A stretch of 16,392 nucleotides of DNA, taken from contig CALJLD010000122.1 of assembly GCA_937982665.1 (NCBI GenBank), positions 1 to 16,392 on the forward strand. The letters are read 5' to 3'. The notes beneath the pieces were generated by a model that was given only the letters and a program-made list of their open reading frames with translations, ran no database searches and had not been told where the DNA came from. The stretch comes from an uncultured Planctomycetales bacterium. GTDB taxonomy: Bacteria > Planctomycetota > Planctomycetia > Pirellulales > S012-138. The position numbers were made by a program, and so were the translations under genes. This document shows, piece after piece, positions 6,602 to 12,742 of this stretch (positions are counted from its first letter, which is position 1; every line of letters starts with the position of its first letter).

Positions 6602-7666
6602 TTACCCACTTGTCATTCTCCTGAACCACTTCGTGAAACGGCCCTGCGCCATCAGCCCGTTGAGAATCATCGCCCCCAACAACACAACGCCCAACAGCAT
6701 ACGTCGAGCTTCTTCGTCAATCCAATTCACGTATGGCAAGCCGATGTCCAAGGTCCCGTAGATGCACACGCCAACCACGGTGCGGATCACGCCGCCCACT
6801 CCGCCAAACAAACTTGTGCCGCCCAACACAACGCAAGCGACCGCTGGCAGCAGCAGATCCTGATTACCGCCTGCCGAAACCTGGCCAATCTTGGCAGCAT
6901 GCAACAATCCTCCGGCCGCGGCACAAACGGCGGAAATGGTCAACACGCTGATCAGCACCCAATGCGTGCGAATGCCGGCCAACCTCGCGGCCTCGCGGTT
7001 GCCGCCGGTCATGTAGACATACCGGCCAAATCTCGTGTACCGCAAAACGAAGAACGCAACCAACACGGCGCCCAGTGAGATCCACGTCATGTGCGGAATC
7101 CGCAAACCCGCTCCGATATTCAAATCCTCTTGAGCCAGTTGAACCAAGAAGCCAGGCTGCTTCTTGGACGCGCCGCCGGTCGTAAACAGCTGCGCGCCAT
7201 CCAGGATGAACATCACGGCCAGCGTAATAATAAAACTCCCCAGCCGCGTCCAAACCGTGATCAAGCCGGTCAGAAATCCAATCGCGGCCGCCAGGCCGAG
7301 CGTGGGCAGCACGCCCCACTGACCGAGCAAGGTGTATTCAAACAGCCGCCCACCAATACATGCGGCAAAGACGGCCATCGCTCCCACGGAAAGATCGATC
7401 TCGCCGCACAAGAGAACAAACGTCAGCCCTAACGCCATCAACAACAGCGACGAATTGACCTTGAGAAAATTCGTGATCGTTGAGATCTGAAAGAAACTGT
7501 CCGCCGTCAGCGAAAAGAACAGCACCATCAAGGCCAGGCTGGCCAGCGCGGCAACATCCTGTGCGTCGAAGCGAAACAAATGTCGCAGGTTGAGCCATGG
7601 ATCGCCATCAGGCGCATCGGACAATCGGTTCTCAGGCGGAAGCGGCGGCGGATCGGAATACGACAT
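6602..7666 (-). CDS. Sugar-type ABC transporter permease (RbsC/XylH-like, BPD_transp_2 family)
   Basis: A 354-residue integral membrane protein of the ribose/xylose/autoinducer-2 permease family, which forms the transmembrane channel of a sugar uptake ABC transporter. Seen: a polar proline-rich N-terminus of about 38 residues, then many hydrophobic segments; the family motif GEIDLSVGAM at 88-97; the ATPase-contact loop GGNREAARLAGI at 221-232; and LGGTSLFGGVGG at 281-292. The length is normal. No ATP-binding or substrate-binding gene lies on either side, so its partners must be encoded elsewhere, or the gene is an orphan. The upstream gap holds a nested hairpin that ends about 5 bases before the ATG. 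The downstream gene (TlpA-like lipoprotein) begins close to or over the stop codon, suggesting co-transcription. The substrate cannot be read from the sequence. Confidence 0.94.
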   Translation of the reverse strand: MSYSDPPPLPPENRLSDAPDGDPWLNLRHLFRFDAQDVAALASLALMVLFFSLTADSFFQISTITNFLKVNSSLLLMALGLTFVLLCGEIDLSVGAMAVFAACIGGRLFEYTLLGQWGVLPTLGLAAAIGFLTGLITVWTRLGSFIITLAVMFILDGAQLFTTGGASKKQPGFLVQLAQEDLNIGAGLRIPHMTWISLGAVLVAFFVLRYTRFGRYVYMTGGNREAARLAGIRTHWVLISVLTISAVCAAAGGLLHAAKIGQVSAGGNQDLLLPAVACVVLGGTSLFGGVGGVIRTVVGVCIYGTLDIGLPYVNWIDEEARRMLLGVVLLGAMILNGLMAQGRFTKWFRRMTSG

Positions 7667-7670
7667 CCTG

Positions 7671-7736
7671 ACAGGCGAAGATCGTGATCAAAAATGCGGC
7701 GCAAAGTGGGGCCGCGCATTCTAGCTTGTCGCCTGT
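7671..7736 (-). promoter_or_regulatory. Nested hairpin leader before the permease, with an inner terminator-like stem
   Basis: An outer perfect 8-base inverted repeat, ACAGGCGA (7671-7678) and TCGCCTGT (7729-7736), encloses an inner stem at 7693-7720. On the minus strand the inner stem is AAT-(GC)-GCGGC pairing with GCCGC-ATT, followed directly by a run of five Ts (7694-7690). The inner part resembles an intrinsic terminator for the STN-protein transcript. The outer stem ends 4 bases from the permease ATG and could hide its translation start. Both can form together; their roles are inferred. Confidence 0.4.
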
Positions 7737-7810
7737 ACGTTCAACCAGCACAAACTCGCAAGCGCACAATCCTCGCCGCCAAATGCGAATAGGCCCCGCC
7801 GCATCCAGCA

Positions 7811-8983
7811 TCACTTTGGCGTGATGGTCACAATTTCCCCTTCCCGCTTATGGACCAGGCCTGCTGGCGCCAGCGCGGCTTCCAGCAGTTTGTCCAGCGG
7901 TTGCTTGACCACTTCGAAGGTCACGAGTGCATCGCGCGAAATCCCGGCGTTGGACATCGCCCTCTCATCCCAGCGAACCTCAAAGTTCAAGTTCTTCGCC
8001 AGGTAGTCAATCACCGCGCCCACCGGCTGGTTCTCCACCTTGAGCGAATGCACCTGAGTGCCGGCCACAGGGCTGTCGCCCGGCTGACGCGCGCCGCTGA
8101 TCCATTCGTGCTCTTCCACCCGGGCTGCGATAAACAACTGCGTCCCACGGATTTCAATCTCCGCGTTGGGGACCGCTGCGCTCAGGTCGGCCGCCAGTTT
8201 CTTGGGATCATCGCCGCCGCTGTAGGTTCGCTGCACCTTGCAATCTTCTTCGCTGATTGGCCGGATCTCTAATTGCCCTGCGGCCCTGGCGATACTGAAC
8301 GTGCAGTCGAAGTTCGATAACACTAAGGACAGCGCCTCGATCGAGTCCATCGGCGGCAAGTCTGCAGCCGGCCAAATGTCGTGAGGCAACTGGTCAACGT
8401 TGGTGATGCGCAAGGAAGAGTCTTTCGCCCAATCTTCCAGAATCTGTCGTGGCGTGCTGCCGGCCGGCCAAGTCAAAGCCTTCTTCCGCAGCCAGGGCGA
8501 TCTCCGCGGCGCCGGCAACTTCTCCACGTCCAGCTTGCGGTTCTCCGCCACTGTCCGCAAATACGCGTTAACCGCCGTAGGGCTGAAAACAATCACATCG
8601 CCCAAACGCGTCACGGCCAACCGCTCCGCCGGCCGCGGCCGGACATCCGGCTGCGCGTGCTGAGTATTATGCTCCGCCGCGATGTAGGAGAAGACTTCGT
8701 GTAGCGGACGATTGACTTGCAGCGTGACTTCCCGGTTGGGATCAACCCGCCGATCCAGAAACACGGCCACCTGCTGATTCTCGGACAACCGCTTGAGCGA
8801 ATCCCCCAGCACATTGTCAGGCCAGCCCAATCCCACCGGCAGCGCCAGCGCCTGTTCTAACTTGCGGCCGGTAAGCCATTGCGGAGCATCCTGGGCTGAA
8901 ACGCTTCCGCACAACCACACAGTTGCAACAACAAACGTCAACGCTGTTGAGAAGAGACTTCGATTTCGCCGGATTGCGCACAT
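7811..8983 (-). CDS. Secreted STN/secretin-N-like domain protein without a pore domain
   Basis: A 390-residue exported protein of unknown specific role. Seen: a signal peptide (MCAIRRNRSLFSTALTFVVA and on) with likely cleavage at VSA-QDA near residue 30. Three STN-like units follow, at about 58-135 (VTLQVNRPLHEVFSYIAAEH), 165-245 (GSTPRQILEDWAKDSSLRI) and 312-390 (NQPVGAVIDYLAKNLNFEV to the C-terminus). Between the last two, at about 250-295, is a short secretin-N-like stretch (DPKKLAADLSAAVPNAEIEI). STN and secretin-N domains normally sit at the periplasmic end of secretins and TonB receptors and bind partner proteins or peptidoglycan-side factors; here no secretin beta-barrel follows. The frame is open to 9076, but the ATG at 8983 starts a proper signal peptide, so the 31 residues before it are excluded. 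No good ribosome site is visible. It lies 144 bases upstream of the permease, with a terminator-like hairpin between them. Confidence 0.83.
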   Translation of the reverse strand: MCAIRRNRSLFSTALTFVVATVWLCGSVSAQDAPQWLTGRKLEQALALPVGLGWPDNVLGDSLKRLSENQQVAVFLDRRVDPNREVTLQVNRPLHEVFSYIAAEHNTQHAQPDVRPRPAERLAVTRLGDVIVFSPTAVNAYLRTVAENRKLDVEKLPAPRRSPWLRKKALTWPAGSTPRQILEDWAKDSSLRITNVDQLPHDIWPAADLPPMDSIEALSLVLSNFDCTFSIARAAGQLEIRPISEEDCKVQRTYSGGDDPKKLAADLSAAVPNAEIEIRGTQLFIAARVEEHEWISGARQPGDSPVAGTQVHSLKVENQPVGAVIDYLAKNLNFEVRWDERAMSNAGISRDALVTFEVVKQPLDKLLEAALAPAGLVHKREGEIVTITPK

Positions 8984-9130
8984 GGCAAACTCAAAGTGAA
9001 ATTGGGATGCGAAGTGCAATGGGGATATCGCCACTTGACATAACTCTACATCAGCCTCAGTCCACCAGGCAAACAATCGCCGCCGGCCGCTGGCACAAGC
9101 CGGTCACTTTATCCGGCGACAATTGACCCG

Positions 9131-9136
9131 TATCAT
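9131..9136 (+). promoter_or_regulatory. Possible -10 element for a leaderless ygfZ transcript
   Basis: TATCAT lies 7 bases before the ATG at 9143, where transcription would begin at or next to the start codon. No Shine-Dalgarno site precedes that ATG. The -35 position (9108-9113, TTTATC) matches poorly, so this is a weak inference. Confidence 0.2.
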
Positions 9137-9142
9137 GCGCAC

Positions 9143-10201
9143 ATGAGCGAACTCCAGCAAAAACTCACGGAATCCGGCGGCAACCTTGGCACGTTGCACG
9201 GCCATGACCAGATCCTCGATTTTGGCGATCCGGCGGCCGAGTTTGCCGCGCTGCAAACAAGTTGCGGCATTGTCGATTTCTCGCCGCGAACGCAGATTGA
9301 CCTCGACGGCGAAGACAGCGCCACGTTTCTGCACAACCTATGCACTAACGACATCAAAGCCCTGACGCCTGGCACCGGTTGCGAAACTTTCCTCACCAAC
9401 GCGCAAGGCAAGATCATCGGTCACGGCTATATCTATCACATGCCCAGCGGATGCGTGCTCGAGACCATCCCCGGCGTAGGCGACGAACTCACGGCCTACT
9501 TTGATCGCTACATCTTTCGCGAAAAGGTCACCCCCTTGGACCACTCGGAGCGATGGCACGAACTTGTCGTCGCCGGACCGAACGCCATCAACGTCTTGCA
9601 GCAAGCCGGCTTCAGCACTCTGCCGCAAGCAAACTACTCCCACGTGCCGCTCGAATTCAACAACGCGCCGCTGACAATTCGCAAAGTCGATTTCGTCGCC
9701 GCGTCGTGCTTCCAAATCAATGCGTTGCGCGAGCCACTCCCCGCGTTGTGGGATGCCCTGACCGCGGCCGGCGCTGTTCCCTGCGGAGCCACAGCCTGGG
9801 AGCAAGCCCGCATCATGCACGGCACGCCGCTGTATGGAATTGACATCACGGAGGAAAACCTGCCGCAGGAAGTCGACCGCAACGATTCCGCCATCAGCTT
9901 CACCAAAGGCTGTTACATCGGCCAGGAAACGGTCGCCCGCATCGATGCCCTGGGCCACGTCAACAAGACGCTCTGCAAGCTGCACATCAGCGGAGAAACT
10001 CCCGCCGCCGGCGACGAGTTCTTTGCGAAGGATGACACGCAACGCGCCAAGTCACTCGGCACAATCACGTCCGTCTGCGCCGCACCGGATCAAGCGAATG
10101 CAGACGGCACAACTTCCATCGCATTGGGCTACGTTCGCCGCGGCTCAAATTCGCCCGGCACGGAATTCCAGGGCGATGGATTCACGCTAAGCGTGGTCTG
10201 A
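9143..10201 (+). CDS. ygfZ: YgfZ/GcvT-like folate-binding protein
   Basis: A 352-residue cytoplasmic protein of the YgfZ family, relatives of the glycine-cleavage T protein. YgfZ (IBA57 in mitochondria) binds folate and helps assemble or repair 4Fe-4S clusters in certain enzymes. Seen: the YgfZ signature KGCYIGQETVARI with K255, G256, C257, Y258, G260, Q261 and E262; an N-terminal GcvT-fold region with GIVDFSPRTQIDLDGEDSA at about 42-60; NAQGKIIGHG at 86-95; and a beta-rich C-terminal barrel with KTLCKLHISGE. The conserved cysteine is present. The length is close to the family norm. The ATG start has no ribosome site but has a possible -10 box just before it, so a leaderless message is possible. 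MoaA and the Fe-S oxidoreductase in this window are plausible clients, but there is no operon link. Aminomethyltransferase is the alternative label, made less likely by the KGCYxGQE motif. Confidence 0.9.
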   Translation: MSELQQKLTESGGNLGTLHGHDQILDFGDPAAEFAALQTSCGIVDFSPRTQIDLDGEDSATFLHNLCTNDIKALTPGTGCETFLTNAQGKIIGHGYIYHMPSGCVLETIPGVGDELTAYFDRYIFREKVTPLDHSERWHELVVAGPNAINVLQQAGFSTLPQANYSHVPLEFNNAPLTIRKVDFVAASCFQINALREPLPALWDALTAAGAVPCGATAWEQARIMHGTPLYGIDITEENLPQEVDRNDSAISFTKGCYIGQETVARIDALGHVNKTLCKLHISGETPAAGDEFFAKDDTQRAKSLGTITSVCAAPDQANADGTTSIALGYVRRGSNSPGTEFQGDGFTLSVV

Positions 10202-10262
10202 CAAGCAGTTTCGTCATCTGGTGGTGACAGGGAGCCATCGCGTACCGTCGCGGAGTTGCGAA

Positions 10263-10298
10263 CCTTTCGCTACGGCAAGTGTCGCGCGTAGTCGAAGG
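10263..10298. repeat. Imperfect hairpin between ygfZ and pdxJ
   Basis: CCTTTCGCTACG (10263-10274) pairs with CGTAGTCGAAGG (10287-10298): 11 base pairs with a single-base bulge on each arm and a 12-base loop. No T-tract follows, so it is not a standard terminator. It may be a decayed dispersed repeat or a processing site. The rest of the 198-base gap shows no gene. A TTGAAC at 10336-10341 is a possible -35 for pdxJ, but no good -10 follows. Confidence 0.35.
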
Positions 10299-10389
10299 CA
10301 GCCGTCCAAACGCTTGCCGCATCAACATGACCCGCTTGAACACTCAGGCGGAATCGTCTTATGTTGAGTTCGTCCGCTCATTCTCAATC

Positions 10390-10394
10390 AGGAG
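10390..10394 (+). promoter_or_regulatory. Ribosome binding site that sets the pdxJ start
   Basis: AGGAG lies 5 bases before the ATG at 10400. The frame is open from 10361, but this site and the family N-terminus (MAKLGVNIDHVATVREAR) place the start at 10400. The ten bases AGGAGCTTCC recur before the EF-hand gene. Confidence 0.8.
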
Positions 10395-10399
10395 CTTCC

Positions 10400-11110
10400 A
10401 TGGCAAAACTTGGCGTCAACATTGATCATGTGGCCACCGTTCGAGAAGCCCGCAAGACCAACGAGCCGGACCCGGTTTGGGCGGCCGCGGAAGCGGAACT
10501 TGGCGGCGCGGACGGCATCACCATTCACCTCCGCGAGGATCGCCGGCATATCCAGGACCGGGACCTGCGAATTCTAATGCAGACCGTGGCCGTGAAGCTC
10601 AACCTGGAGCTCGCCTGCGCGGACGAGGTGCTGAAGATTGCCTGCGCTGTCCAGCCGCCGCAAGCCACGCTGGTTCCGGAGAAGCGCGAAGAGGTCACCA
10701 CCGAAGGCGGACTCGATGTTGTCGGCAATCGTGAAACGGTCGCCCGTGCCATAGGGCAGCTGCGCGACGCCGGCTGCATCGTGAGTCTGTTCCTCGATCC
10801 CGATCAACAGCAGATCGACATGGCCGCCGAGTTGGGCGCTGACGCCGTGGAACTGCACACCGGCTGCTACGCCAATGCCTGCGATAAGACACAAACGTCC
10901 GAACTGACCAAGCTCGCGTCCGCCGGCCGCGCCATCCGTCAGGCAGGCATGATCCTCCACGCCGGTCACGGCCTGACCTATCGCAACGTGCGACCCATCG
11001 CCGAGATCGAAGGCATGGACGAACTCAACATCGGCCACAGCATCGTCGCCCGCTCCATCTTCACCGGCATGCGGGAAGCCGTGCGTGAGATGAAGCGTTT
11101 GATTGGTTAA
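10400..11110 (+). CDS. pdxJ: Pyridoxine 5'-phosphate synthase PdxJ
   Basis: This enzyme condenses 1-deoxy-D-xylulose 5-phosphate with 3-amino-2-oxopropyl phosphate (made by PdxA) to give pyridoxine 5'-phosphate, the last ring-forming step of DXP-dependent vitamin B6 synthesis. It is a cytoplasmic TIM barrel. At 236 residues it is normal in length. Residues matching the known active site, offset by about 2 from the E. coli numbering, are N7, D9-H10, R18, the catalytic H43, R45, H50, the catalytic E70, T100, H190-G191 and the phosphate-binding G212-H213. Motifs seen include LVPEKREEVTTEGGLDV, HAGHGLTYRNV and ELNIGHSIVARSI. All key residues are intact. The start is set by AGGAG 5 bases before the ATG. 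No pdxA lies nearby. It stands between ygfZ (198-base gap) and the dipeptidase (144-base gap) on the same strand, so co-transcription is possible but not shown. Confidence 0.98.
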   Translation: MAKLGVNIDHVATVREARKTNEPDPVWAAAEAELGGADGITIHLREDRRHIQDRDLRILMQTVAVKLNLELACADEVLKIACAVQPPQATLVPEKREEVTTEGGLDVVGNRETVARAIGQLRDAGCIVSLFLDPDQQQIDMAAELGADAVELHTGCYANACDKTQTSELTKLASAGRAIRQAGMILHAGHGLTYRNVRPIAEIEGMDELNIGHSIVARSIFTGMREAVREMKRLIG

Positions 11111-11254
11111 GCCCCACTTTTTGCTGGTCTTCGCCCTTTGATGCTGCCAGAATTGTCATCACCGCCGGCTTGCGCTAACCTGTTCGCCATAGCAGTTGAT
11201 CGAAGTGCGAGCCTTTTGATTTCAAGACACACACTCCCAAATCATAGAAAGCGA

Positions 11255-12544
11255 ATGCCTGCGATGATCTCGAAGCGAAGGGGAATGCATGTTGCGCTAT
11301 TGACCGCAATGATTGGCCTGACGTTGTGCGGCCGAGCTTGGGCGCAGGATGAGCGGCAGACATCTGGCGATGGCGAGAAGCAACGCCCCAAGGTTGTATT
11401 GACGGAAGAGGCGCTGGAGATCCATCGCAAGGCGATTTTGTTTGATGGGCACAATGACTTGCCGTGGTCCGTCCGCGGCAGAGTTGATGATGGCTTTCGC
11501 TCCTACGACATCATGGAGCCCAAGCCGGACATGCATACGGATATCCCTCGCTTGCGAAAAGGCGGCGTGGGCGCGCAGTTCTGGTCCGCCTATGTTCCGG
11601 CCAGCACAAGGCAAGATGGCGTCGCCCTGCAAACTACACTTGAGCAAATCGAAATCGTCCATGCCATGCACCGCCGCTACCCGGACGTTTTCGAGATGGC
11701 CAAGACGGCCGACGATGTCGAGCGGATTCACGCCGAAGGCAAGATCGCCGGAATGATCGGCATTGAAGGCGGACACTCGATCGAAAACTCGCTGGCCAAC
11801 TTGCAGCGCTTGTATGATCTCGGCGCTCGTTACATGACGCTCACGCATGGTCAGACTTTGGATTGGGCCGATTCCGCGACCGACAACAACCGACCCAAGC
11901 ACGGAGGGCTGACCGACTTTGGCCGTGACGTGGTCCGCGAAATGAACCGCTTGGGTATGCTCGTCGATATCTCGCACGTGACGCCGGAGACAATGAAGGA
12001 TGCCTTGGCGGTCACCCGCGCTCCCGTCATTGCATCGCACTCGTCCGCTTACGCCATTTGCCCTCACCCCAGAAACGTGCCCGATGACGTGTTGAAGCTG
12101 GTGAAGGAAAATGGTGGCGTGATCATGGTCAACTTCTTCAGTGGTTTCATCGTTCCGGAATCAGCCGAAGAGCAGGAACGCCGCGTGCGGGAGTACAACG
12201 AGATTCGCGAGAAATACACCGACGACAGCGAATTCCGTCAGGCGCTGCGGATCTGGCGGCGGCAAAACCCCTCGCCGCCTGGCAGCATCCATGACGTTGT
12301 GGACCACATTGACCACATCGTCAAAGTCGCCGGAGTTGACTGTGTGGGTATCGGTTCGGACTACGACGGCATTGGCCAGGTGCCGGAGCAACTTGAGGAC
12401 GTTTCGACGTATCCTCTTATCACACAAGAACTTTTGAACCGAGGATACAACGAGGAGCAGATCCTCAAGATCCTCGGAGGCAACGCCATCCGTGCCCTGC
12501 GAGAAGCTGAGAAGGTTGCGGCAGACATGCAAGCTGAGCAATAA
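11255..12544 (+). CDS. Secreted membrane-dipeptidase-like peptidase, family M19
   Basis: A zinc dipeptidase of the renal dipeptidase family, which cleaves dipeptides, including in some members D-amino-acid dipeptides. It is predicted to be exported: MHVALLTAMIGLTLCGRAWA with likely cleavage at AWA-QDE (residue 30). Metal ligands match the renal enzyme and its spacing: H66 and D68 (FDGHNDLPW), E171 (GIEGGHS), H241 (DISHVT), H262 (ASHSSAY), plus the substrate-binding D369 (GSDYDG). H66 to E171 is 105 residues, exactly the renal spacing. Between about 300 and 348 lies a charged insert (EYNEIREKYTDDSEFRQALR) that the mammalian enzyme lacks. At 429 residues it is a normal bacterial length. The frame is open from a TTG at 11138; I chose the ATG at 11255 because it directly precedes the signal peptide. 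A weak TTGATT/AATCAT pair with an 18-base gap (11216-11245) would start the transcript just before that ATG. Confidence 0.93.
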   Translation: MPAMISKRRGMHVALLTAMIGLTLCGRAWAQDERQTSGDGEKQRPKVVLTEEALEIHRKAILFDGHNDLPWSVRGRVDDGFRSYDIMEPKPDMHTDIPRLRKGGVGAQFWSAYVPASTRQDGVALQTTLEQIEIVHAMHRRYPDVFEMAKTADDVERIHAEGKIAGMIGIEGGHSIENSLANLQRLYDLGARYMTLTHGQTLDWADSATDNNRPKHGGLTDFGRDVVREMNRLGMLVDISHVTPETMKDALAVTRAPVIASHSSAYAICPHPRNVPDDVLKLVKENGGVIMVNFFSGFIVPESAEEQERRVREYNEIREKYTDDSEFRQALRIWRRQNPSPPGSIHDVVDHIDHIVKVAGVDCVGIGSDYDGIGQVPEQLEDVSTYPLITQELLNRGYNEEQILKILGGNAIRALREAEKVAADMQAEQ

Positions 12545-12545
12545 T

Positions 12546-12574
12546 GGCAAGCAACCTGCCCGGCTGGTCTTGCC
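12546..12574 (+). terminator. Possible hairpin terminator after the dipeptidase
   Basis: Two bases after the TAA stop, GGCAAG-CA-ACC (12546-12556) pairs with GGT-CTTGCC (12566-12574): 9 base pairs with a 2-base bulge and a 9-base loop. No T-tract follows, so intrinsic termination is uncertain. The remaining bases to 12728 show no gene; a TTGACA at 12640-12645 has no -10 partner at the right distance. Confidence 0.3.
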
Positions 12575-12728
12575 GCGAGATTCCGCCTGGGCAAAGCGGC
12601 AGAAAAACACGAAACTTGGCGTTCCACGCCGGGGTTTAGTTGACAGAAGGCCGCGGTATTGCGGTTGTTGCTGCGCATTTGCCGCCCGGCGCTTCATTCA
12701 TTCGGTCGCATTTTCACTGAGTCTCGCT

Positions 12729-12734
12729 GAGGAG
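12729..12734 (+). promoter_or_regulatory. Ribosome binding site of the EF-hand gene
   Basis: GAGGAG lies 8 bases before the ATG at 12743, a strong match to the 16S tail, and fixes that start. It shares the ten bases AGGAGCTTCC with the pdxJ leader. Confidence 0.75.
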
Positions 12735-12742
12735 CTTCCGCC

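Noticed and set aside
11138..11254. An N-terminal extension of the dipeptidase from TTG at 11138.
   Set aside because: It would bury the signal peptide 39 residues inside the protein, and the extension has no conserved character.
12640..12645. A perfect TTGACA -35 box before the EF-hand gene.
   Set aside because: No -10-like sequence lies 16-18 bases downstream, so the match alone is not evidence of a promoter.
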